Positions 6,679 through 15,824 are shown, counted from the first letter of the stretch. The stretch is 38,795 nt of DNA from Euryarchaeota archaeon UBA495 (GCA_002496845.1 DALQ01000067.1:1-38795); one strand, 5' to 3'. Numbers and translations are program-made. Notes: generated by a model not told the origin, from the letters alone.

Positions 6679-9243
6679 ATGGAACTCGATGCAGACCGCA
6701 TCGAGGACCTGCCGCTCCCAGATTCTGCTCGGGTCTTTCTTCGGGACGAATGGGGTATTGAGCGGCTGCACCCTCCTCAAGCGGAGGCCATGCCCGCGGT
6801 CTTTTCTGAGCGGAACACCATCGTCGCGATCCCGACCGCGAGTGGGAAGTCCTTGGTCGCTTACCTCGGGATTCTTCATCGTCTTCTGGTGACTCACCCG
6901 GGCAGTCGGGCGGTCTATATCGTCCCGCTCAAAGCCCTCGCGAGCGAGAAACACACGGAATTGTCTGAACTGGCGAAGGCGGTTGGTCTCACTGTTGGTC
7001 TGGGCATCGGGGAGGCCACTGGCGAGCGGCGCCTCATCGACGAATGCGACATTCTCGTGTGCACCTCAGAGAAACTCGACTCCTTGATGCGCACGCGCTC
7101 CGACCGGATGGCCAACGTGAGCATCATCGTTGCTGACGAGTTCCATTTGCTCAACGACAGCAGCCGTGGACCAACCCTCGAAATCAACCTCACGCGCCTC
7201 CGTCACCTTCGCCCAGATGCGCAAATCATCGCCCTGTCGGCCACCGTAGGGAACGCACCGGAACTTGCCTCCTGGCTGGATGCCGCCCTGATTACGTCGG
7301 ACTGGCGCCCTGTGGCGTTGGAATACAGCACGTTGTATGATCTGAACTTGGAACCAAGGAAGATTCAGAGCAACGCGGGTTCAGAGGGACAACTTGGTGC
7401 TCCAAGGAAGCTGGTTGGCCCGATGTCTCAGCCCACGTGGGCGGTGCTGAACGACGTCGCTGACCAGGACGGACAAGTGCTCATTTTCGTCGCTACACGC
7501 CGTTCAGCGGTCTCGGAAGCCAAGCGCTTGTCGGAACGGTTCCGCCGTCGGTTGGAGAAGCAGGACCCTGTGCGCTTGGAACGCTTGAGCCGTCTGGCAT
7601 CATCGCTTGAGGGCGCGGACCAAACCACGCTTGGAGAGACCCTGCGTACGTGCGTGTCCGGAGGGGTGGCCTTCCACCATGCCGGTTTGACGCACGGCCA
7701 ACGCAGCGCCATTGAGACCGCCTTCAAGGAAGGCGACGTGGTTGGAATTGTGGCGACACCGACCTTGGCGGCTGGCGTCAACCTGCCTGCCCGGCGGGTG
7801 CTTGTTCGGGACGTGAAGCGCTTCGATGACGGAGCGAGCCGGCCGATGCCAGTCATGGAAGTTCGGCAAATGCTTGGACGTGCAGGGCGCCCGAGGTACG
7901 ACGATTTTGGAGAGGCGTGGGTCTTGTGCAAAGGCACGGACGGTTGGGAAGTGGCGGACAAGATTGCCGATCACTACTTCCATGGTCCCGTCGAAGACGT
8001 GACCTCGAAGTTGGCCAACGAGGCGGCCTTGCGCATTCACGTGCTGTCGGCGGTGGCTGCTGGGCGCCTGGAACACCGAGGCGACATCGAGGCCTTCTTC
8101 GCTCGCACCTTTTTGGCCACCCAATGGCCGGCCGGTGAACTCCTCCAACGCCTAGGAGCCATCCTCGATTGGTTGGTGGAGGAACGCTTCCTACGGCGGT
8201 TGGACGCTGATCCTGCCTACGTGCCTCCAGCGGACGTGGACGAAGAGGAACATTGGGACGACGATGTGCCTGTGTGGGCCGCACCTGCTCACGGCCGTGA
8301 CGACCTGCTTTGGGAGGGGGCGTCCGCGACGGTTCAGCCTGCTTCGCCTTCCGCACGCGCCCCTGCCTCCTTCGGGTTCACCTCCGCTTCCTCCTTGAGC
8401 CGGCCCACGGTCGCCGTTGCACACGTGCGGGACCCCGCCACACGCTACGAAGCCACACCCATGGGAGAGGCCGTCACGCGGCTCTACCTCGACCCCGCTT
8501 CGGCATCCGTGCTGCGGACCGGATTGCGGCGCGCCGTCCGCCGTTTGGTCAGGGACGACGCACCTGTGACCGTGTTCAGTTTGCTGCATTTGGTCGCCTC
8601 GACCAACGATTTCGCACGGCTTTGGTTGAAGAGCAAGGACATGGACAGGGATTCCGAACTTTGGAAGAAATACGCCCACGTCACCGATGAAGTTCTGATC
8701 GACGAGCCTTTCCAAGAGCGCGATTTGTCGACGGTCAAATCGGCCTGGCTTCTCGAGTCGTGGATGGACGAGAAGACCCTCCGACAGATCGAAGCACTGC
8801 ACGATGTCGCGCCCGGTGATCTTCACCATCGTACGGATTTGATGGCGTGGTTGCTTGCTGCATGCGAAGCTGTGCTTGCGACCGACGACGTCTTTCACGA
8901 CGACCATGCCTCTGCCTTGACCGCGCTCTCGACCCTCATCGACGAGTCCCGACATCGGGTGCGCCATGGATGCAAGGCAGACCTGCTCCGTCTGGTGAAG
9001 GTCAAGCACGTTGGAAGGCAACGTGCCCGTCGTTTGGCAGAAGTTGGCGTGCGTACCCCAGAGGATTTGCTTGCCATGTCACGAAAGGTGCGAACCGACG
9101 TCGAGGCTTGGCGGGGTTGGGGCCCTGTCCTTGTTCAACGAATGATCGATGATGCTGCTCGTTTCGCGGCACGCGAGGCTCCCGTACGGGCTTCACGACG
9201 TGACGATGAACCGCTTCCTGGTGAACGCACGTCGGAGCGTTGA
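6679..9243 (+). CDS. Hel308 (Hjm) Ski2-type DNA helicase
   Basis: An 854-residue superfamily 2 helicase of the archaeal Hel308/Hjm group, which unwinds lagging strands at stalled forks. Visible motifs in order are Q-motif-like HPPQAEAM, Walker A AIPTASGKS, Ia PLKALASEK, DExH box ADEFHLL, motif III SATVGN, motif IV around LIFVATRRSA, V TPTLAAGVNLPARR and VI QMLGRAGRPRYD. The C-terminal part has the ratchet domain and a final HhH-like stretch (VKHVGRQRARRLAEVG). About 60 Pro/Ser/Ala/Asp-rich residues (roughly 515-575) are inserted in the winged-helix region, before ATPMGEAVTRLYLDP, which is the typical family text. ATG 6679 begins the family-like N-terminus. It diverges from the two-TM gene. 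Confidence 0.92.
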   Translation: MELDADRIEDLPLPDSARVFLRDEWGIERLHPPQAEAMPAVFSERNTIVAIPTASGKSLVAYLGILHRLLVTHPGSRAVYIVPLKALASEKHTELSELAKAVGLTVGLGIGEATGERRLIDECDILVCTSEKLDSLMRTRSDRMANVSIIVADEFHLLNDSSRGPTLEINLTRLRHLRPDAQIIALSATVGNAPELASWLDAALITSDWRPVALEYSTLYDLNLEPRKIQSNAGSEGQLGAPRKLVGPMSQPTWAVLNDVADQDGQVLIFVATRRSAVSEAKRLSERFRRRLEKQDPVRLERLSRLASSLEGADQTTLGETLRTCVSGGVAFHHAGLTHGQRSAIETAFKEGDVVGIVATPTLAAGVNLPARRVLVRDVKRFDDGASRPMPVMEVRQMLGRAGRPRYDDFGEAWVLCKGTDGWEVADKIADHYFHGPVEDVTSKLANEAALRIHVLSAVAAGRLEHRGDIEAFFARTFLATQWPAGELLQRLGAILDWLVEERFLRRLDADPAYVPPADVDEEEHWDDDVPVWAAPAHGRDDLLWEGASATVQPASPSARAPASFGFTSASSLSRPTVAVAHVRDPATRYEATPMGEAVTRLYLDPASASVLRTGLRRAVRRLVRDDAPVTVFSLLHLVASTNDFARLWLKSKDMDRDSELWKKYAHVTDEVLIDEPFQERDLSTVKSAWLLESWMDEKTLRQIEALHDVAPGDLHHRTDLMAWLLAACEAVLATDDVFHDDHASALTALSTLIDESRHRVRHGCKADLLRLVKVKHVGRQRARRLAEVGVRTPEDLLAMSRKVRTDVEAWRGWGPVLVQRMIDDAARFAAREAPVRASRRDDEPLPGERTSER

Positions 9244-9268
9244 TGAGGCCTGATGCCCTGCTTTGGGC

Positions 9269-9742
9269 ATGGAGCACGCCTGCGTGGCTTGGGAAGGCAC
9301 TCCTGTCGAGGACCCGCGCGCTTTGGCCATGGCGTTGGACGCTGCGGATGTTTCAGGCGACCTTGTGGTCCTTGCAGCCGATGTCTTGACCTCTGAGCGG
9401 CACCTTGCTGCCGCGGTCGCCATGGCCAGCCGGCGTTGGGTCCGCGGCCGAGCCGTTGGGCGAACCTTGGGCGCGGAACTCATGCGTTGTCTTGCGGGCA
9501 GCCATCACATTGGCGAGGCGATCAAGGCCGTCGGGCTTTCTCCGGGGGCGACTTCTGGATGGTTGGTTGGACTTGATGTGCAGCAAAGCGAGGTGCAAGG
9601 CCTCCTTGCCTCCTTCGGAGCACACCCCTGTGCGGCTCACACCATGAGCGCAGAGGGTCGAGCACGGCTTGGTTTGCCGGCCGAAGGCGACCTCGAACCC
9701 CTCGCTTTGGGCTTGGTCGCTCAGGCAGATCTCCTTGCGTAA
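9269..9742 (+). CDS. KEOPS complex subunit Cgi121-like protein
   Basis: A 157-residue protein resembling Cgi121/TPRKB, the small KEOPS subunit that helps make t6A at position 37 of ANN-decoding tRNAs by binding the tRNA CCA end. The pattern matches the family: an N-terminal strand region, then SERHLAAAVAMASRRW, RTLGAELMRCLAGSHHIGEA and an IKAVGLSPGA turn, which correspond to the family's helix with the conserved (I/L)xEA and GxxxG region. No other KEOPS subunit is visible here. The protein is short and divergent, so the assignment rests on pattern recognition rather than strict motifs. The start is ATG 9269; a TTG two codons earlier is also open. Confidence 0.65.
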   Translation: MEHACVAWEGTPVEDPRALAMALDAADVSGDLVVLAADVLTSERHLAAAVAMASRRWVRGRAVGRTLGAELMRCLAGSHHIGEAIKAVGLSPGATSGWLVGLDVQQSEVQGLLASFGAHPCAAHTMSAEGRARLGLPAEGDLEPLALGLVAQADLLA

Positions 9743-9750
9743 CACGAGGG

Positions 9751-9755
9751 TTAAA
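9751..9755 (+). promoter_or_regulatory. possible TATA-like box upstream of tldD
   Basis: GGGTTAAACACC is the only A/T-rich patch between the Cgi121-like gene and tldD. It lies 30 bases upstream of ATG 9781 and 36 upstream of ATG 9787, the usual distance for an archaeal TATA box with a very short leader. GAGGAG at 9773-9778 is the ribosome site for the second ATG. Confidence 0.25.
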
Positions 9756-9786
9756 CACCGTCCGGCGTGCTCGAGGAGCCATGGTC

Positions 9787-11205
9787 ATGGACGTCACCCC
9801 GTCAACCGGACGATGGCTCGACGCTGAACGCGCTTCGTCGATGTTTGACCGCTTGACTGGATTGGGCGCCACGTACGTCGAGCTTCGGGCGATGTCATGC
9901 GATTCCAACACCGTCCGTCTCCGTGACGGTTCCATGGATGCAGCGGTTCCTGCTCAGGAGGTCGGGGTCACGCTTCGCGTCCTTGCCGATGGCGCTTGGG
10001 GCGTGCATTCAACCACCGATCTTTCGTCCGTTTACGCTCAGGGCGAAGACACGCTTCGCGTGGCACGTGGTGTGGCGGCACGACGCCCCACGGGCGAGCC
10101 CATGGTGGAACTTGCAGAGGTCCCCATCGTCACCGATGAAGTGGTCTGGGCGCCGAAAGGTGACGTTCGCGACCTCGGCCTTGACGAACGGTTGGACGCC
10201 ATGCGCGCCGTTGAGCACGAGGGCAAAGACGACCCCAACATCGCTTCTGTGGTGACGGGATGGAGCGATGAACACCTGCGCACCGAGGTGCTGACCAGCG
10301 AAGGCATGGATCGCGCTTGGAGCCTCCAGCGTGCCTTGCTTCACTGCACGGTGACGGCACGAGAAGGCGACCGTGTCGCCTCCTATAGAACGCGGCATGG
10401 CGGCGAGGGTGGAGCGGCCTCCATCCTCCAACACGACCTCGGTGAACTGGGTCGCCGGGGCAAGGAAGCAGCCCTTCGCCAGTTGACGGCCAGCGCGGCT
10501 CCTTCTGGTCGCTTTCCTCTCATCGCGGACCCAGACCTTACTGGCGTCTACATTCACGAAGCCCTTGGCCATCCTTGTGAGGCTGATTTGGTGGCCGCGG
10601 GTGATTCCTGCCTCGAAGGACGCCTCGGCCAAAAAATCGGTTCCGACATCGTGACCGTGGTCGACGACCCGACCCTTCGCAGCGGGTATGGGGCCTACCC
10701 CATCGACGACGAGGGCGTCAACGCCCGAGAAAAGGTCCTGATTCGCAACGGTGTGCTCACAGAGTACCTGAACCACCGAGAAACGGCCGGTCGTTTCGAT
10801 CTGGACCCCAATGCAGGAGCACGTGCTCAAGACGGTCTCCACCATCCCTTGGTCAGGATGTCAAACACGGTCATTCAGGGCGGGTCCCACCGCGACCTCG
10901 ACGACTTGGTCGACGACGTCGAATACGGCGTCTACGCCTGCGGCACGCGAGGCGGACAAGTCGACACCGGTCGCGGGTCCTTCCAGTTCGCCGCACAAGA
11001 AGCGTGGCTGATCGAAGGCGGCGAACTCACTCAACCGCTGCGTGACGTGAGCGTCTCCGGCATGACGTTGGAGATCCTCAACGATGTGGACGGCTTGGCC
11101 CGTGAGGGCGGTTTGGCCTCTCCAGGGTTCTGTGGGAAAGGCCAGACGGTGCCCGTCGGTGACGGTGGTCCCTTCATGCGCATCTCGACGGCCTTGGTGG
11201 GGTGA
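9787..11205 (+). CDS. tldD: TldD-like metalloprotease subunit
   Basis: A 472-residue member of the TldD/PmbA (U62) family, which works as a TldD/TldE heterodimer cutting unfolded peptides. The metal site HEALGHPCEAD gives the family HExxxH pattern, which is found only in the TldD subunit. The N-terminal half carries the expected EVGVTLRVLADGAWGVHSTTD-type text and the C-terminal half GTRGGQVDTGRGSFQF. ATG 9787 is preferred to ATG 9781 because GAGGAG is 8 bases upstream of it and only 2 upstream of the other. The partner subunit follows after 4 bases, so they are one operon. The DNA partner or substrate in this organism is unknown. Confidence 0.92.
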   Translation: MDVTPSTGRWLDAERASSMFDRLTGLGATYVELRAMSCDSNTVRLRDGSMDAAVPAQEVGVTLRVLADGAWGVHSTTDLSSVYAQGEDTLRVARGVAARRPTGEPMVELAEVPIVTDEVVWAPKGDVRDLGLDERLDAMRAVEHEGKDDPNIASVVTGWSDEHLRTEVLTSEGMDRAWSLQRALLHCTVTAREGDRVASYRTRHGGEGGAASILQHDLGELGRRGKEAALRQLTASAAPSGRFPLIADPDLTGVYIHEALGHPCEADLVAAGDSCLEGRLGQKIGSDIVTVVDDPTLRSGYGAYPIDDEGVNAREKVLIRNGVLTEYLNHRETAGRFDLDPNAGARAQDGLHHPLVRMSNTVIQGGSHRDLDDLVDDVEYGVYACGTRGGQVDTGRGSFQFAAQEAWLIEGGELTQPLRDVSVSGMTLEILNDVDGLAREGGLASPGFCGKGQTVPVGDGGPFMRISTALVG

Positions 11206-11209
11206 ACAG

Positions 11210-12607
11210 ATGTTGCCCGACGGAGCCGTTGAACGCGTCCAAGAAGTGTGTGCTGCCATTGGCGAGGCCTGTGAAGCCGCAGGCGTGGCTCAATGGGACG
11301 TGATGGGAGAACAGTCCTACGGATTGGACCTCAACCTCGAAGCCGGTCGAATCACCATGGTTGGTGCAGGCGGCGAGGGCGGGTTTGGCGTCCGCGTGGT
11401 GGACGACGGAAGATTCGGATTTGCCCGTTTGGTGGATCCCTCCGGTGCGGAGCGTGCCGTGGACCAAGCCATGTCCATCCTCCGGCAGTCTCCCCAAATT
11501 TCCGGGTTTGAACTCCCTGCCGCGGCTGATGCTGTTTCCGTCCCCTCTGCCTTTCACGCAGACGTGGCCCACCTCAAGGCCGAGGACCTGATGGACAGGG
11601 CCGATGCCATGCTGGCGCATGTGGCCTCCGTTTCACCTCAAGCCGTGGTGACGGGTGGCGGCCTCGGCGCTTCAGCAACGGCCGCTGCCTTCCTCTCCAG
11701 CGAGGGCATCGAGCGCGCGTCTTCTTCCACCTCGATGGGGGCCGGCGTTCAGGTCACCATCGACGTGGACGGTCAGTTGACCAGCGGCTGGGAGGGGGCG
11801 TCATCCGACGACCTCTTGCCCGACGTTCCCGATTGTGTGGACCTCGCCGTGACCTGGGCCGAATGCACCCGCGACCCGATCAAAGTGGACCCAGTGGCTG
11901 GGACTCAGGACGTTGTGTTCAGCGAAGGAGCCTTTGGATCCCTGTTCGGCATGGTCGTCGGTTCAGCCATCAACGGTCCCCGCATGGCCCGAAAAGAATC
12001 CCTTTTCTCGGGCCGAATCGGCAAGCAAGTCATGGCGTCACACCTTTCGCTGGTCGATGATGGGCGCCTTGCCGGTGGAGCGCGCACCGCCTCGATTGAC
12101 GGTGATGGAGTGCCCACGGAGACCCGCATGCTGGTGGAATCAGGCCGTCTTGAACAGGTCAACTGGTCCGTGCGTGACGCGGCGAAGGCCGTGGCCGACG
12201 GTCAGGTCGATCATGCCCAAAGCACCGGCTCCGCGACCAGGTCCATCGATGGTCCACCCGGCACCGGCACGCGCGATCTTGTGTTGACCTCGTCCCAACG
12301 CCGACCTTCCCCCGACGAACTCGTGGCGCAGATGGACGACGGCTGGGTGGTGCACAGCATCATGGGAGCACACACGGCCAACCCAACCAGCGGAGATTTC
12401 TCCGTCACCACCTCCAGCGTCCTTCGGGTTGTTGACGGCGAAGTGCAAGGCGCCATCCGTCAAGCAGGCGTCACCGGGAACTTGGCCGATGCCCTGTCCG
12501 GGCACGTGGTCCTCGGCTCTCCAAACGAACGCGATGGGCGTACTGGGCGGCATCTCCACCTCGCCGATGTGCTGTTTTCTGGAACGATCGGCGTGAACCC
12601 AGCCTGA
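11210..12607 (+). CDS. TldE/PmbA-like protein, partner of TldD
   Basis: A 465-residue PmbA/TldE-type protein, the non-catalytic partner in the TldD/TldE protease. It shares the family N-terminus (EQSYGLDLNLEAGRITMVG, then GGEGGFGVRVVDDGRFGFA) and the C-terminal NPTSGDFSV motif and final FSGTIGVNPA. It lacks the HExxxH metal site, as expected for this subunit. ATG 11210 begins 4 bases after the tldD stop, and the GGTGGGGTGA just before it probably serves as the ribosome site. Order and spacing match TldD-TldE pairs widely seen in archaea. About 70 bases after its stop comes the SD hairpin of the rpa leader. Confidence 0.9.
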   Translation: MLPDGAVERVQEVCAAIGEACEAAGVAQWDVMGEQSYGLDLNLEAGRITMVGAGGEGGFGVRVVDDGRFGFARLVDPSGAERAVDQAMSILRQSPQISGFELPAAADAVSVPSAFHADVAHLKAEDLMDRADAMLAHVASVSPQAVVTGGGLGASATAAAFLSSEGIERASSSTSMGAGVQVTIDVDGQLTSGWEGASSDDLLPDVPDCVDLAVTWAECTRDPIKVDPVAGTQDVVFSEGAFGSLFGMVVGSAINGPRMARKESLFSGRIGKQVMASHLSLVDDGRLAGGARTASIDGDGVPTETRMLVESGRLEQVNWSVRDAAKAVADGQVDHAQSTGSATRSIDGPPGTGTRDLVLTSSQRRPSPDELVAQMDDGWVVHSIMGAHTANPTSGDFSVTTSSVLRVVDGEVQGAIRQAGVTGNLADALSGHVVLGSPNERDGRTGRHLHLADVLFSGTIGVNPA

Positions 12608-12657
12608 GCGTGGGTGTTTCCGTTCGGGAGGGTTCAAAGGCCCTCGACTGTGCTCGT

Positions 12658-12673
12658 CATCTCCGAGGAGGTG
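12658..12673 (+). promoter_or_regulatory. hairpin overlapping a Shine-Dalgarno site in the rpa leader
   Basis: CATCTC at 12658-12663 and GAGGTG at 12668-12673 can pair over six positions (one U-G wobble) around a CGAG loop. The 3' arm is exactly the ribosome site that would serve the micro-ORF starting at GTG 12680, so folding would hide it. A weaker stem, GAGGG/CCCTC at 12628-12645, lies upstream. No function is known; it is the only structured element I see in the 161-base gap before rpa. Confidence 0.4.
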
Positions 12674-12679
12674 AAGGGA

Positions 12680-12772
12680 GTGTTCAGTCTCAACCAATCC
12701 ACACGAAAACCCGCCGCCAGTCCACCGTGCTGGCTCGAAGAGAGGACCATGCAGGTGGAGGGGAACGCATGA
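12680..12772 (+). CDS. possible 30-residue leader peptide upstream of rpa
   Basis: GTG at 12680 lies six bases after GAGGTG and opens a 30-codon frame whose TGA stop overlaps the ATG of rpa (ATGA). The peptide begins MFSLNQSTRKPAAS and has PPCW in the middle. I do not recognise it. The combination of strong ribosome site, exact four-base overlap and lack of any other use for this gap makes translation plausible, with coupled initiation of rpa. It could equally be chance in a GC-rich genome; there is no homology evidence. Confidence 0.35.
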   Translation: MFSLNQSTRKPAASPPCWLEERTMQVEGNA

Positions 12773-14475
12773 GCGACCACCCTTACGGAGACCACGTCGC
12801 ACTGGTGTTGGAATCTTGTCCTGACGCGTCCGAAGAGGACGTGGTCAAGGCCTTCCGCCAGTACGAGGAGGAGTTCTTCATTCCCCCGCAGGACGCCATG
12901 CATTCGATCATTCGCAAGTTGCAGGTCAGCGCGTCGCCACCCGCCACCGGCAAAGCCGCCGGAGCGGGTTCAGGCTCCACCCGTGCCGCCAAGCCCATGC
13001 GCAAAGTGGAACGTCTGGAGGAGCTCAACGGTGACGACCAGAACGTCGAGATCACCGTTCAACTGGTGTCTCACAACGTCCGCGAACAGACCGTTCGTGG
13101 AGAACAGCGAACCATCGCCTTTGGCCTCTTGGAAGATCAACCGTACGACTCCAGCACGCCATCAACACGCTGGGAGTACAAGGATTGGGCGCCAAAGTCC
13201 GAGTTGCGTGCTGGAAGCATCGTTCGTCTCGAAGGGGCCTCGGTCAACGAGTACCAAGGACGCCGCTCGATCAACGTCAACAAATCGACGCGGGTTGTCG
13301 TGCTTGAAGAGGGCACTGCACCTGTGGTTGTTCCCGGTGAGCCGATGAACATCGCCGACCTTCCTAAGGAGGGCAACGTGTGCGTTGTCGCTCGCATTCT
13401 TGGGCTTCGCCCGGACGTGATTCACCGCCGGGACGGAACCGGCAGCATCGACGTGGTCCGTGGCCGTGTGGCCGACGACAGCGGTTCGATTGGCTTCCTT
13501 TCTTGGGAACCCTTGGACCTCGAAGTGGGCCAACTCGTCAAGATCGACGGTGCCAACGTGCGCACCTTCCGCGACACGCCTGAACTGAACTTCGGGCGAA
13601 CCACGACCATCGAAGCCTACCATGACGCTGCTTTTGCCTCGGTTGAGGATTTGGAGTCTGCGTCGGCTCAAACGATTGCAGACCTCCGTGATGGGGCCAG
13701 GGACGTTCGTTGTGTCGTCGAGATCCACGAATGGCAACGCCGAACGTTCACCCGTGACGGCGAAGAGCGTCATCTCTGGTCCGGCCAAGTGGCCGACCCA
13801 AGCGGCCGATGCCGAATGAGCGCCTGGGAAGAATTGCCCATTGCCGAAGGCGACCTTCCGGTCACCGTTCGGTTGACCGGCGTACGTGTTCGTGCGTGGC
13901 AGGGCGTGCCCGACATTACCGTGGACAACGCCGATCAAATCGAGGTGCTGGACGGCCCACCCTGGGAGGAGAGCATCGATTTCGCTACCCATTCGGTTGA
14001 GGTTGACTTTGACGAATTGGCCGAGGGCGGTGGCCGTGTTGGCGTGTCCACCAAGGGACTCATCGTCAGCATCCGCGACGACTCGGGCCTCATCCAGCGC
14101 TGTCCTGAATGCCGCCGCGTGTTGCGCGACGGTGTCTGCCAAGACCATGGCGCTCAGGACGGTCAGGAAGACGTCCGCCTTCGTCTTGTGATGCAAGGCG
14201 AGGCTTCCACCATCTCGGTGTTCCTCGGTCGTGACGCGGCCCTCGCCTTGCTTGACACTGACCTGGAAGGTCTGCGTGCGGCCATTGCAGAGCATGGCGC
14301 CATGGCGTGGGTGCAGTCCCTTCGTGCCCGGTATCTCGGGCGCAGCGCGACCTTGCGCGGCCGATTGCTGGTGGACGATCGCAGTTCGATGTTCATGGCC
14401 GATGCCTTGGAGGCCGTCGATGAAGACGGCGCCATGATGGCCACGGAAGCCCGTGCACACTGGGAGGTGGCCTGA
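12769..14475 (+). CDS. replication protein A, large single-stranded DNA-binding protein
   Basis: A 568-residue archaeal RPA that coats single-stranded DNA in replication and repair. The first 50 residues are the helical N-terminal domain of euryarchaeal RPAs (EEDVVKAFRQYEEEF). Three or four OB folds follow; recognisable strands include VEITVQLVSHNVREQTV, CVVARILGLRPDVIHRRDG with SIGFLSWEPLDLEVGQLVKI, and the block around LWSGQVADPSGRCRMSAWEE. A zinc finger with Cys445, Cys448, Cys457 and His460 (CPEC...CQDH) sits near the C-terminus as in RPA1-type proteins. ATG 12769 follows GGTGGAGGGG. The downstream gene overlaps by one base (TGATG), the standard RPA/RPA-associated-protein arrangement. Confidence 0.9.
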   Translation: MSDHPYGDHVALVLESCPDASEEDVVKAFRQYEEEFFIPPQDAMHSIIRKLQVSASPPATGKAAGAGSGSTRAAKPMRKVERLEELNGDDQNVEITVQLVSHNVREQTVRGEQRTIAFGLLEDQPYDSSTPSTRWEYKDWAPKSELRAGSIVRLEGASVNEYQGRRSINVNKSTRVVVLEEGTAPVVVPGEPMNIADLPKEGNVCVVARILGLRPDVIHRRDGTGSIDVVRGRVADDSGSIGFLSWEPLDLEVGQLVKIDGANVRTFRDTPELNFGRTTTIEAYHDAAFASVEDLESASAQTIADLRDGARDVRCVVEIHEWQRRTFTRDGEERHLWSGQVADPSGRCRMSAWEELPIAEGDLPVTVRLTGVRVRAWQGVPDITVDNADQIEVLDGPPWEESIDFATHSVEVDFDELAEGGGRVGVSTKGLIVSIRDDSGLIQRCPECRRVLRDGVCQDHGAQDGQEDVRLRLVMQGEASTISVFLGRDAALALLDTDLEGLRAAIAEHGAMAWVQSLRARYLGRSATLRGRLLVDDRSSMFMADALEAVDEDGAMMATEARAHWEVA

Positions 14476-15416
14476 TGGAGCCAAGCAGAAACATCCGCCG
14501 CCAACCCGCATGGCACGTCTTCGCTTCTGAATTCGGTGAAGCCACCCTCAACGAGAAAGGACCCGGCGAATACGACCCGTCCTTCGTCATCACCCGCCTT
14601 GGCGCCAAGATCAACCGATGCCTTGTCGCCGGCCTGCTTGAGCGCGTCGAGGCCCGGGAAACTTCCTCTGGACAAACGATGTACCAAGGGCAACTTCGTG
14701 ACCCTTCCGGACTGATGTATTTCAGCGTCGGGGACTACGATCCCGAAAGCGCCCGTGAATCCATCTTGGGATTGAGTCGAGCCCTCGAAGAAGGGGAAAC
14801 GATGCACGTGATGATGATCGCCAAAGCCCGGTGGTACCAAACCGACGAAGGAGCGATTTACACGAGCTTGCGCCCAGAAGAGGTCGTTCGCATCGATCCA
14901 TCCCGCTACTCTGCTTGGCTGGCCCGCACCGCCAACGCGACCTTGGCGCGCTTGGACGCTCACGAGCGCGCCCAGCCAGTGGTCAGCGAAGGTCCGGCCG
15001 CCATGGCCGAGGCAGGCATCCCAAGCCATCTGGTTCCTGGCCTTTCCTTGGCGCTCCCGCATTACGACGGGGCCTCTGTTGAGCAATACCGTCTCCACGT
15101 GCTGCAAGCCTTGGACATCGCCGAAGGTCGCATGGACGCGGTCAGGAGCGAACCCGCGAAGTTACCGGTGCACGGAAGCAACGAGGACGGAGGGTCCGCC
15201 CCTGCTGAAGGCGCGGGAACGGAGGACGCCAACGACGTGATGAAGCAACTCATTGCAACGTTGGATCAAGGCCAAGGGGTCGATTACGAGACCCTCATCC
15301 GCAACATGGGTGCACGTGGTTTCGACGCCGGTTTGGCCGACACGACGCTGGACGCTTTGTTCGACGAAGGTTCGATCCTCGAACCGAACTTCGGCTGGTA
15401 CCGTTTGGTCGAGTGA
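14475..15416 (+). CDS. RPA-associated protein (COG3390 type)
   Basis: A 313-residue partner of archaeal RPA, typically encoded directly after the large subunit. The N-terminal RQPAWHVFASEFGEAT and the OB-fold text LGAKINRCLVAGLLERVE and YQGQLRDPSGLMYFSVGDYD match this family, in which a single OB fold is followed by a helical part. The last 60 residues (NDVMKQLIATLD to the end) look like a small winged-helix domain, often seen at the end of RPA32-type proteins. Its start overlaps the RPA stop by one base, so coupled translation is likely. A short acidic linker with EDGGSAPAEGAGTED separates the two halves. Confidence 0.85.
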   Translation: MEPSRNIRRQPAWHVFASEFGEATLNEKGPGEYDPSFVITRLGAKINRCLVAGLLERVEARETSSGQTMYQGQLRDPSGLMYFSVGDYDPESARESILGLSRALEEGETMHVMMIAKARWYQTDEGAIYTSLRPEEVVRIDPSRYSAWLARTANATLARLDAHERAQPVVSEGPAAMAEAGIPSHLVPGLSLALPHYDGASVEQYRLHVLQALDIAEGRMDAVRSEPAKLPVHGSNEDGGSAPAEGAGTEDANDVMKQLIATLDQGQGVDYETLIRNMGARGFDAGLADTTLDALFDEGSILEPNFGWYRLVE

Positions 15417-15461
15417 CGGCCATCACATTGAAGGTCCGCTCAAGGATGTCGAGACGTTCAC

Positions 15462-15815
15462 ATGCCGAGCATGGACTTCTTCATCCGCCCCGCCACCGCG
15501 AAGACCAGTGCAGACTGGATTCGCTTCCAGAACGCGGACATTTCCGTTCGTATCGCCCGAAGGATCACCCGTACGGTGGTCCGCGGCGGCGAAGGTGACG
15601 ACCTCCACGACGAAGGTGCAGAAAGCGCGGTGTACACCGTTCGTGGCCTGATGGCCATGGACCTCTACAAGCAGGTCATCGAGATGTTCCGTGGGGGTCA
15701 GCCCTACATTCACGACCCCTTTGAGGAGCGTGACGTGAAGGTGGTCTTTGGCTCCCTCGAATACGACGGAACCAGCGAGGAATTCACCTTCGAACTCTTC
15801 GAAGACAAGGACTGA
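15462..15815 (+). CDS. 117-residue protein of unknown function upstream of pilus genes
   Basis: I do not recognise this gene. It is a soluble-looking alpha/beta protein without signal or membrane segment, rich in short beta strands: DWIRFQNADISVRIARRITR, then ESAVYTVRGLMAMDLYKQVI, then RDVKVVFGSLEYDG and an acidic end FELFEDKD. The YTVRG followed by a helix and a late DPF...VKVVF strand loosely recalls small phage tail or baseplate proteins, but that is only an impression. It lies 46 bases after the RPA-associated gene and 9 bases before the first F-domain gene, so it could belong to either unit. ATG 15462 is used; ATG 15471 is equally possible. Confidence 0.6.
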   Translation: MPSMDFFIRPATAKTSADWIRFQNADISVRIARRITRTVVRGGEGDDLHDEGAESAVYTVRGLMAMDLYKQVIEMFRGGQPYIHDPFEERDVKVVFGSLEYDGTSEEFTFELFEDKD

Positions 15816-15824
15816 GGTGGGCTC

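Noticed and set aside
12628..12645. tRNA T-arm-like GAGGGTTCAAAGGCCCTC
   Set aside because: Loop is eight bases and no acceptor, D or anticodon arms surround it.
13162..14511. 449-residue minus-strand frame
   Set aside because: Antisense to RPA, which has clear family motifs; a shadow from GC-rich codon bias.
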